Source of the DNA: Aquimarina megaterium XH134
Lineage (GTDB): Bacteria; Bacteroidota; Bacteroidia; Flavobacteriales; Flavobacteriaceae
Assembly (NCBI RefSeq): GCF_000520975.1
Contig: NZ_JACB01000026.1
Location: forward strand, 62,001 to 126,000
Length of the DNA: 64,000 nt
Direction of reading: 5' to 3'
Position numbers and translations under genes: made by a program. Of this stretch, positions 8,458 through 18,306 are shown piece after piece. The stretch's first letter is position 1. Each line of letters starts with the position of its first letter. The notes beneath the pieces are model-generated. The model did not search any database and was not told the DNA's origin. It was given only the letters and a program-made list of their open reading frames with translations.

Positions 8458-10818
8458 TTGAATAAGAAAGATCTTTCAGAAAGAGATATCTGTACTAAGT
8501 ATATTAATCCAGCTATACAAAAAGCTGGTTGGAATATGATGAAACAGGTACGTGAAGAAGTTTCATTTACAGATGGCCGTATTATTGTACAAGGTAGTGT
8601 TCATACTAGAGGGAAAACAAAGCGAGCGGATTACATTCTATATTACAAACCTAATATCCCTATTGCTATTATAGAAGCAAAAGACAATAAGAAAGCTGTG
8701 GGTTCTGGAATGCAGCAGGCGTTAGAATATTCTGAAATATTACAGATCCCTTTTGTGTTTACCTCTAATGGTGATTCTTTCGTTTTTCACGATAAAACAA
8801 TTGAATCGGGTCAATTAGAAAGAGAGATTTCATTAGATGCTTTTCCTAGTCCAGAAGAATTGTGGATAAAATACCTTGACTTCACAGGTATTGAATTACC
8901 AGAAGCAAAGGAAATTGTATCTCAAGACTATTTTGTTGATGACGGTGGGATGTCTCCACGATATTATCAGCAAAATGCAGTAAATAGAACAATAGAAGCC
9001 GTTGCCAAAGGTCAAAATCGTATTATTTTGGTGATGGCCACAGGAACGGGTAAGACCTATACCGCTTTTAATATTATTTGGCGTTTATGGAAGGCCGGAG
9101 TTAAAAAAAGAATATTATTTCTTGCCGATAGAAATGCTCTATTAAATCAAACTAAAACAGGAGATTTCTCACCATTTGGGAATGATATCATGCATATTAT
9201 TAAGAATAGAAAAATTGATAAGTCTTATCAGATCTATTTTGCATTATATCAAGGATTGACAGGCAACGATGAATCTAAGAATGCCTATAAAGAGTTTAGT
9301 AAAGATTTTTTTGATTTGGTAATTATTGACGAGTGTCATAGAGGTAGTGCATCAGAAGCTTCTGCATGGAGAGAAGTACTAGATTATTTTTCTAATGCTA
9401 CTCAAGTTGGTTTGACCGCTACGCCAAAGGAGACTAAAGATGTTTCTAATATGGCGTATTTTGGAGAACCCATTTATACATATTCATTAAAACAAGGTAT
9501 AGAGGATGGATTTCTTGCGCCCTATAAAGTTGTAAGGGTTACAACTACAGTCGATGAAGGTTGGCGACCAACAAAAGGGTTATTGGATAGGTATAATAAT
9601 GAAATAGAGGATAGGATTTATAATCTAAAAGATTATGATCGCAAATTGGTAATTGATGGACGTACACAAGTAATCGCTCAAAAGATTACTGAATATCTAA
9701 AAGCCACAGATCGCTATGCAAAAACCATTGTTTTTTGTATTGATATAGAACATGCAAATAGAATGCGGCAAGCATTAATAAACGAAAATGCGGATTTGGT
9801 ATCTAAATATCCAAATTATGTAGTAAAAATAACTGGTGATGATGAAGTAGGAAAGCGTGAATTGGATAACTTTACAGATGTAGAAGAAAGAATTCCAGTT
9901 ATTGCCACTACTTCTAAAATGTTGACAACAGGTATTGATACCAAAATGGTAAAACTAATTGTTTTAGAATCTAACATAGGTTCTATGACAGAATTTAAGC
10001 AGATTATTGGTAGAGGTACACGTATTAGAGAAGCAGATGGAAAAGTGTATTTTACCATTATGGATTTTAGAAAAGCGACCAACCATTTTGCCGATCCTGA
10101 TTTTGATGGAGATCCCGTTCAGATTTATGAACCGCAGGATGATGATCCCATGGTTCCTGATCAAGAACCAGAAAAACCACTTGATGGAGAAACCCCTCTA
10201 GAACCCGATTATCCAGTTTCTCCAGATATCACAATTGATGATATACTCACAACACCCAAAAAGTATTATGTAAACCAGGTGTCTGTTTCTGTAGCTCATG
10301 AACGAGTACAATATTATGGTTCTGATGGTAAATTGATTACAGAGTCTTTAAAAGATTATACAAAGGCTAATATAGAACGAGAATTTACTTCACTAAATGT
10401 GTTTTCTCAAAAGTGGAATGCCACAGAAAAGAAAGAAGAGTTTCTTAAAGAATTGGCGGAACAAGGAGTTTTAATAGAAGCTTTACGCGAAGAAGTAGGA
10501 AACGATATGGATGCCTTTGATTTGATATGTCATGTAGCATTTGATCAACCCCCACTTACAAGAAAGGAAAGAGCTAATAATGTACGAAAGCGTAACTATT
10601 TTGCAAAATATGGAGGATTAGCTAAAGAAGCGTTGAGTAGCTTATTAGATAAATATGAGGAAGAAGGAATTGTATCTATTGAACAGGGATCTGTACTAAA
10701 AGTAAAACCTTTGAATGAGATAGGTTCTCCTGTAGAAATTGTAAAGGCGTTTGGTAAAAGAGATGATTTCGAAAAAGCGATTAAAGAATTGGAAAATGAA
10801 ATTTATAATATAGCCTAA
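8458..10818 (+). CDS. hsdR: Type I restriction enzyme R subunit (EcoEI-like)
   Basis: A 786-residue motor and nuclease subunit of a type I restriction-modification complex. It binds HsdM2S, translocates DNA using ATP and cuts at a distance. The start is TTG at 8458 (MNKKDLSERDICTKYINPA), with no in-frame ATG before it. Residues about 40-110 form the HSDR_N nuclease domain with RADYILYY and AIIEAKD (ExK). The helicase core follows: MATGTGKT (K199, Walker A), DECH (291-294), TATPKET and the arginine-finger motif GRGTRIREADG. The C-terminal 200 residues match the EcoEI R C-terminal domain. The stop overlaps the HNH start by one base (TAATG), so translation is probably coupled. Confidence 0.95.
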   Translation: MNKKDLSERDICTKYINPAIQKAGWNMMKQVREEVSFTDGRIIVQGSVHTRGKTKRADYILYYKPNIPIAIIEAKDNKKAVGSGMQQALEYSEILQIPFVFTSNGDSFVFHDKTIESGQLEREISLDAFPSPEELWIKYLDFTGIELPEAKEIVSQDYFVDDGGMSPRYYQQNAVNRTIEAVAKGQNRIILVMATGTGKTYTAFNIIWRLWKAGVKKRILFLADRNALLNQTKTGDFSPFGNDIMHIIKNRKIDKSYQIYFALYQGLTGNDESKNAYKEFSKDFFDLVIIDECHRGSASEASAWREVLDYFSNATQVGLTATPKETKDVSNMAYFGEPIYTYSLKQGIEDGFLAPYKVVRVTTTVDEGWRPTKGLLDRYNNEIEDRIYNLKDYDRKLVIDGRTQVIAQKITEYLKATDRYAKTIVFCIDIEHANRMRQALINENADLVSKYPNYVVKITGDDEVGKRELDNFTDVEERIPVIATTSKMLTTGIDTKMVKLIVLESNIGSMTEFKQIIGRGTRIREADGKVYFTIMDFRKATNHFADPDFDGDPVQIYEPQDDDPMVPDQEPEKPLDGETPLEPDYPVSPDITIDDILTTPKKYYVNQVSVSVAHERVQYYGSDGKLITESLKDYTKANIEREFTSLNVFSQKWNATEKKEEFLKELAEQGVLIEALREEVGNDMDAFDLICHVAFDQPPLTRKERANNVRKRNYFAKYGGLAKEALSSLLDKYEEEGIVSIEQGSVLKVKPLNEIGSPVEIVKAFGKRDDFEKAIKELENEIYNIA

Positions 10819-11678
10819 TGTTTACTGCTAGAGATATACAATGGGTACGTAATGTAAAGAGAGATGGAGGAGAACTACCAGCCTATTTAGAAAAAGGTGC
10901 AAAAGACGAGTTTATTCTGCAATGGTCAGATAGGTATGTAGATGAGAAAGAAGCCTTAAAACCTAAAATAGGAGAATTAATATTGGTCTTTCAAAACATC
11001 AATAAGTATAAAGGTATTCAATTAACTCATTTGGTAACTCCTTTAGAAAGTAAGCACGTTGATTGTTCTAAGGAAAATTCACAATATCCTTGGGGAAGAA
11101 GAGTTGCGGTTATAGCTAGAGTAGATGATGGGTATAACCCTAAACCCAATGATTTAAAGTTTGGTAGTGTAAGTAGAACACACTCGTTTGATATTGAAAA
11201 AATAAAATCTAACCCTATTATCTCAAAAGAAACGTTACAAAAGAAAATATGGAATACCTTTACAAATCATTTTAAGAATGATAAAAAGATAGAAGATATT
11301 TATTATAGTATTCTAGAAAATAATATCGACAATAATGTTTTAAGTGCTATAGAGGGTATAGAAACTGAAGTAATACGGAAGCATATATTGAGAGAGCGAA
11401 GTTCTTCTTTAGTGAAGGAAAAGAAAAGGTTAGCAGTAGAACGAGATGAATTACAATGCAAATGCTGCGGATTTGATTTTGAAAAAGTATACCCGGGAGT
11501 TGGCAAAGGATTTATAGAATGTCACCATACGTTACCTATTAATCAAGGAGAGCGTATCACTGAACTTGAACATTTAGCATTGGTATGTGCTAATTGTCAT
11601 AGAATGCTGCATAGAAAAAATGAAAAAGGAGCGTATTACCAAGTAAAAGAATTAAAAAGAGTAATCAATAACAATTAA
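10818..11678 (+). CDS. HNH endonuclease with possible PUA-like N-terminal domain, inside hsdRMS
   Basis: A 286-residue protein encoded between hsdR and hsdM, with TAATG stop-start overlaps at both ends. The C-terminal domain (residues about 205-275) is an HNH nuclease: CKCCGFDF, then ECHHTLP (H236, H237) and LVCANCHRMLHR, giving paired CxxC zinc ligands and the catalytic His. The N-terminal 120 residues (KIGELILVFQ, YKGIQLTHLVTPLE, WGRRVAVIARV) resemble a PUA/EVE-like fold of the kind that reads modified bases. This second assignment is inference from pattern. It may restrict modified phage DNA that the methylation-sensitive type I system cannot cut. Confidence 0.85.
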   Translation: MFTARDIQWVRNVKRDGGELPAYLEKGAKDEFILQWSDRYVDEKEALKPKIGELILVFQNINKYKGIQLTHLVTPLESKHVDCSKENSQYPWGRRVAVIARVDDGYNPKPNDLKFGSVSRTHSFDIEKIKSNPIISKETLQKKIWNTFTNHFKNDKKIEDIYYSILENNIDNNVLSAIEGIETEVIRKHILRERSSSLVKEKKRLAVERDELQCKCCGFDFEKVYPGVGKGFIECHHTLPINQGERITELEHLALVCANCHRMLHRKNEKGAYYQVKELKRVINNN

Positions 11679-13108
11679 TGAGTAACATTACAACAAACAT
11701 AAAAAGCATACGAGATATTATGCGTAAGGATACCGGAGTAGATGGAGATGCGCAACGTATCTCACAGATGGTATGGATGCTTTTTATGAAGATATTTGCA
11801 GATAAAGAAGAGGAATGGGAGATTACTATAGATAACTATAAAAGCCCAATACCTGAAAATCTAAAATGGCAAAACTGGGCAGCAGATGAAGAAGGATTGA
11901 CAGGAGATCAATTGATGGATTTTATTAATAACCAATTATTTCCTATGCTTAAGGAATTGGATATCACTTTTAGCCCGCAGGCGAAAATTATTCGTTCGGT
12001 ATTTGATGATACCTATAATTATATGAAAAACGGAACATTGTTTCGTCAGGTTATCAATCAAGTCAATACAATAGATTTTAATAGTACTACAGAACGACAT
12101 TTGTTTAATGATATTTATGAAACGATCCTAAAAGAACTACAATCAGCTGGTTCATCTGGTGAATATTATACCCCAAGAGCGGTTACCCAGTTTATGGTAG
12201 ATATTATTAATCCGCAGCTAGGGGAATCAGTATTGGATCCTGCATGCGGGACAGGTGGTTTTTTAACATGCAGTATAGATCATACTCGTCAACAAGTTAA
12301 TACTCCTAAAGATCGAGAAGTATTACAAAAAGGTATTCGTGGGGTAGAAAAAAAACCACTACCACATTTATTATGCACTACCAATCTAATGCTTCATGGT
12401 TTTGATGTGCCGGCAGTGCGCAGAGATAATTTATTAAGCAAGCCTTATAGTGATTGGGGAGTAAAAGATAAGGTGAACATCATTCTGACCAATCCACCGT
12501 TTGGTGGAGTAGAAGAAGATGGAACAGAAACCAATTTCCCCAAAAAATTTAGAACCAAAGAGACTGCAGATTTATTTTTGGCATTGATCATTCGTTTGTT
12601 AAAAGATGGTGGACGTGCTGCAGTGGTTTTACCTGATGGTACATTATTTGGAGAGGGTGTAAAAACACGGATTAAAGAAGAATTACTAGCTAAATGTAAT
12701 CTACATACTATTGTACGCTTGCCTAATGGAGTGTTTAATCCATATACTGGGATTAAAACCAATCTCTTGTTTTTTGAAAAAGGAACGCCTACCAAAGATA
12801 TCTGGTATTATGAACATCCATATCCAGAGGGAGTAAAAAGTTATAATAAAACCAAACCCATCAATATCAAAGAGTTTAATGTAGAAAAAAAGTGGTGGAA
12901 TAATAGAGAAGAAAACCAATATGCTTGGAAAGTTTCTGTTGATGAGATTAAAAAGCGAAACTATAATTTAGATATAAAGAACCCATATCAGGAAAAAGAT
13001 GATTTGGCAAGCCCAGAAGAGTTGTTGCAAAAATATCGTGCTACAGAAAAAAAGATTACTTCAATACAAGATGAAATTGTAAAAGTGTTAACCGAAGCCC
13101 TACAATAA
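11678..13108 (+). CDS. hsdM: Type I modification methyltransferase M subunit
   Basis: A 476-residue N6-adenine methyltransferase. With HsdS it methylates the host recognition site using S-adenosylmethionine, and it is also part of the restriction complex. The N-terminal HsdM helical domain occupies residues 1-130. Then come SAGEYYTPR-like SSGEYYTPRAV, the SAM-binding motif DPACGTGGFL (D187) and the catalytic NPPFGG (N272-F275). The C-terminal part (YYEHPYPEGVKSYNKTKPI, KRNYNLDIKNPY) is typical of EcoEI/EcoAI-type HsdM. The ATG overlaps the HNH stop. The hsdS start follows one base after the stop. Confidence 0.95.
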   Translation: MSNITTNIKSIRDIMRKDTGVDGDAQRISQMVWMLFMKIFADKEEEWEITIDNYKSPIPENLKWQNWAADEEGLTGDQLMDFINNQLFPMLKELDITFSPQAKIIRSVFDDTYNYMKNGTLFRQVINQVNTIDFNSTTERHLFNDIYETILKELQSAGSSGEYYTPRAVTQFMVDIINPQLGESVLDPACGTGGFLTCSIDHTRQQVNTPKDREVLQKGIRGVEKKPLPHLLCTTNLMLHGFDVPAVRRDNLLSKPYSDWGVKDKVNIILTNPPFGGVEEDGTETNFPKKFRTKETADLFLALIIRLLKDGGRAAVVLPDGTLFGEGVKTRIKEELLAKCNLHTIVRLPNGVFNPYTGIKTNLLFFEKGTPTKDIWYYEHPYPEGVKSYNKTKPINIKEFNVEKKWWNNREENQYAWKVSVDEIKKRNYNLDIKNPYQEKDDLASPEELLQKYRATEKKITSIQDEIVKVLTEALQ

Positions 13109-13109
13109 T

Positions 13110-15440
13110 ATGCAGTTATTAGAACACTTTCACAAACTAAGCATTTATCCTAAGAATGCTAAAGAATTAAAAGGACTAATTCTGCAATTGGCTGTACAAG
13201 GTAAGTTAACCAAAAAATGGAGAGAGATAAATTCAAATGTAGAACCCGCTTCTGAATTGTTAGAACGAATTAAGGAAGAAAAACAACGGCTGATTGCCAA
13301 AAAGAAAATCAAAAAAGAAAAACTATTACCTCAAATCACTAAGGATGAAATCCCTAATGAATTACCTGAGGACTGGATCTGGTGTAGATTTCAAGAAGTT
13401 TTTGATATTCGAGATGGAACCCACGATTCTCCAAAGAACGTTACAGGAACAAATTCTTATCCATTAATAACTAGTAAGGATTTTAAAAACGGAGCAATAA
13501 GTTTTTTAAATGCAAAAAGAATTTCTAAAGAAGACTATATTAAAATAATTCAACGATCATTAGTTGAAGAGGATGATATTCTTTTTTCAATGATTGGTGG
13601 AAATATAGGAAGTCAGGTAATGGTTAAAGGGGATACTAACTTTGCAATCAAAAATGTAGCTCTTTTTAAATATTATAAAAAATCTTTAAGTGTACCTAGT
13701 TTCTTGAAAAAATTTAGTGAGCATATTGCTTACTCTTTGCAGAATAAAGCGAGTGGAGGTGCACAACCTTTTGTTTCTTTAACTTTTTTGCGTCAGTTAT
13801 TGATTCCTTTTCCACCACTCGAAGAACAAAAAGCAATCGTAGAAATTGTAGAACAATTGTTTAAAGAAATTGAACAGTTAGAACAGTTGACAGATAAGCG
13901 TATCCAGCTGAAAGAAGATTTTGTTGTTTCTGCATTGCATCGATTGCAAGAAAATAATACTCAAGAAGAGTGGGTGTATCTACAAAAGCACTTTAAAACC
14001 TTCTTTACAGAAGAGAATAATATTAAAAAGTTACGAGAAACAATCTTACAATTAGCCGTTCAAGGAAAACTAACAAAAGATTGGCGAAAGCAAAATCCCA
14101 ATATAGAACCTACTTTAGAATTATTAGAGCGAATCAAAGCAGAAAAACAACAGCTGATTACTGAAAAGAAAATAAAAAAAGAAAAACCATTACCTCCAAT
14201 AACTGAGGATGAAATACCTTATGGACTACCTGAGAGTTGGGAGTGGTGTAAAATGCAAGAAGTGGGATTGTTTCGAAGAGGAAAATCAAAGCATAGACCA
14301 AGAAATGATATAAAACTCTTTGTAAATGGTAAGTATCCATTAGTCCAAACAGGAGATATAAGTGCTGCTAAGCATAAAGGAGGGTTTATTACTACACATA
14401 AATCAAGCTATAATGATTTTGGTCTTGCTCAAAGTATTTTATGGGATAAAGGGACTTTGTGTATAACGATAGCAGCTAATATTGCGGAAACAGGTTTTTT
14501 AAGCTATGATGCTTGTTTTCCTGACAGTGTTGTTGGCTTTACTTCTTTAAGTGAAGATGTTATTTCTAAGTATGTCCAATTCTTTATTGATATCACTAAA
14601 TCTGATCTTGAACGTTATGCTCCATCAACAGCACAAAAAAATATAAACCTTGGAATTTTGTTTGGATTAAACTTTCCACTACCTCCTTTAGAAGAACAAA
14701 AAGTTATAGTTCAAAAAGTAAATACTTTAATGGGCTTATGTGATCAATTAGAGGTGCAAATTAAAACAGGTAAGGAACAATCAGAAAAACTAATGCAATC
14801 TGTTTTAAGAGAAGTTTTTACTACTGAAGAAAAAGAAGAGTCCAAAATAGAGGATTTGATCCCTAATATTAATAAGTATATGCAAGTAGCTATGATTACC
14901 CAAAAGATGGAAAATGCATTTGGTTTTAATCATGGTAAGGTAGAAAAACAAAAAACTAGTTTCTTACTAAAAGCTATTAAAAAACAACCCATCCCATATA
15001 ACTTCGAAAAATCTAATTATGGTACGTTTTCTTGGGAGTTGTCAGAGGATTTAGATAGTAGTCCTTTTTTGTGCAAAAACAAAACAGATAAAGGATTAGT
15101 ATATCAAATAAAATTAGATAAACAACAGGAAATATTGACTGCTCTTAATGCGCCAGAAAATTCATCTTTTGTACAAGCAATCGATGAACTCGTCCAAGTA
15201 TATCAAAATCCATTGGTAGCTGGTAAAACCGACAAAATAGAGTTGCTTAACACAATCTGTAAGTTAATCTTAGATCTAAAATCAAAAGATTTAGATATTA
15301 TCTATAAAGCCATGCAAGATTGGCAGATTAAACAGGATGGCTACAGTACTAAAGCAGATAAGTTTTTGAAGAAAGACGTTGAAAAGATGTTGAAGTTGGT
15401 AATTAAGTTGGGATGGGATAAGGATTTGATAAAAATGTAA
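13110..15440 (+). CDS. hsdS: Type I specificity subunit S with C-terminal extension
   Basis: A 776-residue protein that recognises the DNA target. It has two target-recognition domains, each preceded by a near-identical conserved block: LILQLAVQGKLTKKWRE... at residues about 25-95 and ILQLAVQGKLTKDWRK... at about 313-385. Each recognition domain ends with PLEEQK and a coiled-coil spacer. A standard HsdS would end near LMQSVLREVF (residue about 572). About 200 further residues follow, including YGTFSWELSEDLDSSPF and a lysine-rich helical tail, with no recognised domain. The repeated DNA blocks could recombine to swap specificity. No invertase or silent hsdS copy is seen nearby. Confidence 0.92.
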   Translation: MQLLEHFHKLSIYPKNAKELKGLILQLAVQGKLTKKWREINSNVEPASELLERIKEEKQRLIAKKKIKKEKLLPQITKDEIPNELPEDWIWCRFQEVFDIRDGTHDSPKNVTGTNSYPLITSKDFKNGAISFLNAKRISKEDYIKIIQRSLVEEDDILFSMIGGNIGSQVMVKGDTNFAIKNVALFKYYKKSLSVPSFLKKFSEHIAYSLQNKASGGAQPFVSLTFLRQLLIPFPPLEEQKAIVEIVEQLFKEIEQLEQLTDKRIQLKEDFVVSALHRLQENNTQEEWVYLQKHFKTFFTEENNIKKLRETILQLAVQGKLTKDWRKQNPNIEPTLELLERIKAEKQQLITEKKIKKEKPLPPITEDEIPYGLPESWEWCKMQEVGLFRRGKSKHRPRNDIKLFVNGKYPLVQTGDISAAKHKGGFITTHKSSYNDFGLAQSILWDKGTLCITIAANIAETGFLSYDACFPDSVVGFTSLSEDVISKYVQFFIDITKSDLERYAPSTAQKNINLGILFGLNFPLPPLEEQKVIVQKVNTLMGLCDQLEVQIKTGKEQSEKLMQSVLREVFTTEEKEESKIEDLIPNINKYMQVAMITQKMENAFGFNHGKVEKQKTSFLLKAIKKQPIPYNFEKSNYGTFSWELSEDLDSSPFLCKNKTDKGLVYQIKLDKQQEILTALNAPENSSFVQAIDELVQVYQNPLVAGKTDKIELLNTICKLILDLKSKDLDIIYKAMQDWQIKQDGYSTKADKFLKKDVEKMLKLVIKLGWDKDLIKM

Positions 15441-15449
15441 GTAATTATT

Positions 15450-17183
15450 ATGGCCGGAACTATACTTACTAGAGAACAATTTTTTCAACGTCTTGGAGAA
15501 GACGCGTTTGATGGTTCCGAATACGGAGTCAATTTTGCGGTCGATATAAATGAGGAAGCAATAGATTGGGAGTTTAGAATTATTCGCAATGTCACTTTTG
15601 AACACGTCGTAAGAGTTAGCGGAGATATTCGATCTGGTTTTTTATTTAATAATTGCAATTTTAAAAAAGGAATAGTTTTTAGAGGTGCAATAACATTAAA
15701 TTTTAACACAGCACATAATCAATCAAATGCTTCACTTGTTTTCGCTAATTGTAAAGCAGATCATATAACTTTTGCTGATGATTGCCAATTAGAGAGAGCA
15801 GTTTTTATACAAGGAGGATGTATTATTAAGAATAAAGTTGGTTTTTATGATTCTACTTTGAGAGGCACATTTAAAATAGATAATAGTGAACTTAGTAATC
15901 TTTTAGATTTTAAGAATTGCAATATTAGATCTCTTACTATACAGAATGAAACCAAAATAAAGAGTCTACGACTTGATTCATTCACAGGAGATATTTCACT
16001 TATTAAATCTAATTTTACAGATAACGTAAAATTCTGGAATATTGAAACTCCGAATAACCTCACGTTAAATTATAATAATTTCGAGGACACCTTTGATATC
16101 AAGGCGAGTAGAATACCTGCCTTTTATTCACATGGCGATACTTTTAAAAGAAGGGCTAAACTTGAAAATAGAGACGATTCTGGACAGAATATTGAAGCAT
16201 ATCTAAATAAATTATATCTAACTGATGTTAATTTGATAGAAGGTTTTGAATTTGATGGAATGGGTAATGAATTACAAGAATTAAGGTTACCTCTCACGAC
16301 AAGTTTCTCTGGTGTTCTTCGTTTAATGGGATGGAAAATTAAGTCTACCAATATTTCTGGGATTAATCAAAATTTAAAATTAATATTCGCTAATGTTTTA
16401 TTTGGGCAATTAACTTTTAATGATTTTTCAAATTTTGCAGACATTACTTTTGATCGAAGTGGGGCAAATCCAGATTTTGATGAAGAGAGTTTTATTATAG
16501 CGGCAAATACAGATTTCGGAAATTCTAAATTTAATGAATTTAATTTTAATTCTTTTAATTTTATAAACTTAAGTAACACCTCTTTCAATAATATTGTTGC
16601 AACTAATGTAATATGGTTTGAAGAAAGTCAAATTAGAATTAATTCTTCCACAATAAATTCGTCTCAAAGTTTTAGAAGAATTAGAGAGGTTTATAGACAA
16701 ATAAAACAATCTCTGATATCGCAGGGGAATCAGATCGATAGCTTGGAATTCAAAGCTAAAGAAATGAGAGCTTATAGAAATGAATTAGTAGCTTCAGCCA
16801 AGGAAGGAGGTAAATATAAGTTATCAGATAAGGCTATAATGACAGTTAATCAAACCAATAATTATGGATTAAGTTGGTGGAAACCTGTATGGATTATTTG
16901 TTTATTAACATTAGTGTTTTATATTATTGAACTTCCATTGTTTTCAAAAGAAATAAATTACACTCTTGCCAAGAGTTGGGAAGATGTTGGTGTGACATTT
17001 TGTGTGTTCTGGAATAATTTTAACGTGTTCTGGCAAATGTTTAATCCTGCTCGTAAATTTAGCTCGATCTATGGAGAAAATATTATTGCTTTTCTTTATT
17101 TCCTTGATTTTTTACACAGGTTGATTTTGGGTATTTTTATTTTTCAAATCATTAAGGCCTTTAGACGATTTGCTAGTAAATAG
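15450..17183 (+). CDS. Beta-helix (pentapeptide-like) protein with two C-terminal membrane helices
   Basis: A 577-residue protein starting 9 bp after hsdS. Residues about 50-410 consist of irregular repeats with a periodic Phe/Leu-Asn pattern (FLFNNCNFKKGIVF, LLDFKNCNIRSLTI, FGNSKFNEFNFNSFNFINLSNTSF), similar to a pentapeptide or right-handed beta-helix fold. A helical linker (QSFRRIREVYRQIKQ) leads to two membrane segments: WWKPVWIICLLTLVFYIIELPLF, and FLYFLDFLHRLILGIFIFQII near the end. No enzymatic motif is seen. The position inside a restriction operon suggests a defence role, perhaps a sensor or membrane effector, but this is inference. Confidence 0.7.
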   Translation: MAGTILTREQFFQRLGEDAFDGSEYGVNFAVDINEEAIDWEFRIIRNVTFEHVVRVSGDIRSGFLFNNCNFKKGIVFRGAITLNFNTAHNQSNASLVFANCKADHITFADDCQLERAVFIQGGCIIKNKVGFYDSTLRGTFKIDNSELSNLLDFKNCNIRSLTIQNETKIKSLRLDSFTGDISLIKSNFTDNVKFWNIETPNNLTLNYNNFEDTFDIKASRIPAFYSHGDTFKRRAKLENRDDSGQNIEAYLNKLYLTDVNLIEGFEFDGMGNELQELRLPLTTSFSGVLRLMGWKIKSTNISGINQNLKLIFANVLFGQLTFNDFSNFADITFDRSGANPDFDEESFIIAANTDFGNSKFNEFNFNSFNFINLSNTSFNNIVATNVIWFEESQIRINSSTINSSQSFRRIREVYRQIKQSLISQGNQIDSLEFKAKEMRAYRNELVASAKEGGKYKLSDKAIMTVNQTNNYGLSWWKPVWIICLLTLVFYIIELPLFSKEINYTLAKSWEDVGVTFCVFWNNFNVFWQMFNPARKFSSIYGENIIAFLYFLDFLHRLILGIFIFQIIKAFRRFASK

Positions 17184-17248
17184 ACATTCAATAACTAAGG
17201 ACTTTTTAAAAGTGATTTGACATAACCAATTTTTAAGATATTGATATT

Positions 17249-18280
17249 ATGAAAGAAAAAGATTTTATGATATGGATGGTACGAGCAGGAAGTGGTGGTT
17301 ATTTAATTGATGAATTTCTCAATGAAGGAATTGTTGCCATCGGCTGGGATGACATGGGGAGATTCCCTAAAAATATAGAGTATGATGAGTTAAAAGAATT
17401 GTTAGTAAATACTTATGAAGATTGGACTTCAGGCAAAATAGCTCAGACTGCAGGTCAAATATGGCGTTTTTTGAATGAATTTGAGTTTGGTGACAAAGTA
17501 GTTACCTATGACTCTAATGCAAGAGAATATTATGTTGGTGAAATTGTCTCTAACTACAAGTACAGTAAAAAATTTGAGCATAGGCATTATAGAAAAGTAA
17601 GATGGGATGATACACCAGTAGATAGAGATTTGTTGACGGTAACTTCTAAAAATACATTAGGATCTATCTTAACTATTTTTGAAATATCAATGGATATTTG
17701 GGATGAATTGCTAAGTGCGCACCCAGCATATATTTCTGAAGAGAAATTCAGAGAACTAGAAGAGCTTTCAAAAAAAAAGGAAGAGTTAATGGGGTTGCAG
17801 GACCTCAAGGAAGAAGCTGTTTCAAAATCTTTTGAGTTTATAAAAGATATTATCTCAAATCTATCTTGGAGCGAAACGGAGGAGTTGGTAGCCGGAGTAC
17901 TTCGGGCTATGGGATATAAAACCAGGATGACTTCAAAAGGGGGGGATTTAGGTAGTGATATTATTGCATCACCAGATGGTTTAGAAATGGTAGAACCTAT
18001 AATCAAAGCTGAGGTAAAACATAAAGTGAAAAGTAAGGAGAAAATAGGCGCTCCTGATATTAGAAGTTTTGTTGGAGGGTTGAGAAATAGTACTAAAGGT
18101 TTATATGTTTCGACTACTGGATTTTCTAAGGAAGCGATGTACGAAGCTGAACGCGCTAATTTTCAAATAACACTTGTAGATTTAGATCGTTTAGTAGGGT
18201 TAATAGTAGAATACTATGAGGTTTTAGATTCAGAATCCAGAGCATTAATACCCTTACGTAAGATTTACTGGCCAATATAA
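17249..18280 (+). CDS. Mrr-like restriction endonuclease with N-terminal PUA-like domain
   Basis: A 343-residue nuclease. The C-terminal domain (residues about 205-325) matches Mrr_cat: ETEELVAGVLRAMGYKT, GGDLGSDIIA (D237), AEVKHK (E255, K257), then IRSFVGGLRNSTKGLYVSTTGFS. D...ExK forms the PD-(D/E)xK active site, and Mrr-type enzymes generally act on methylated or otherwise modified DNA. The N-terminal 110 residues (MVRAGSGGYLIDEFLNEGIVAIGW, GDKVVTYDSNAREYYVGEI) resemble the PUA-like domain often fused to such nucleases. The gene lies 66 bp after the beta-helix gene on the same strand. The modified-base target is unknown. Confidence 0.88.
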   Translation: MKEKDFMIWMVRAGSGGYLIDEFLNEGIVAIGWDDMGRFPKNIEYDELKELLVNTYEDWTSGKIAQTAGQIWRFLNEFEFGDKVVTYDSNAREYYVGEIVSNYKYSKKFEHRHYRKVRWDDTPVDRDLLTVTSKNTLGSILTIFEISMDIWDELLSAHPAYISEEKFRELEELSKKKEELMGLQDLKEEAVSKSFEFIKDIISNLSWSETEELVAGVLRAMGYKTRMTSKGGDLGSDIIASPDGLEMVEPIIKAEVKHKVKSKEKIGAPDIRSFVGGLRNSTKGLYVSTTGFSKEAMYEAERANFQITLVDLDRLVGLIVEYYEVLDSESRALIPLRKIYWPI

Positions 18281-18306
18281 CTTTTATTACATTATGATTT
18301 AAGCTT

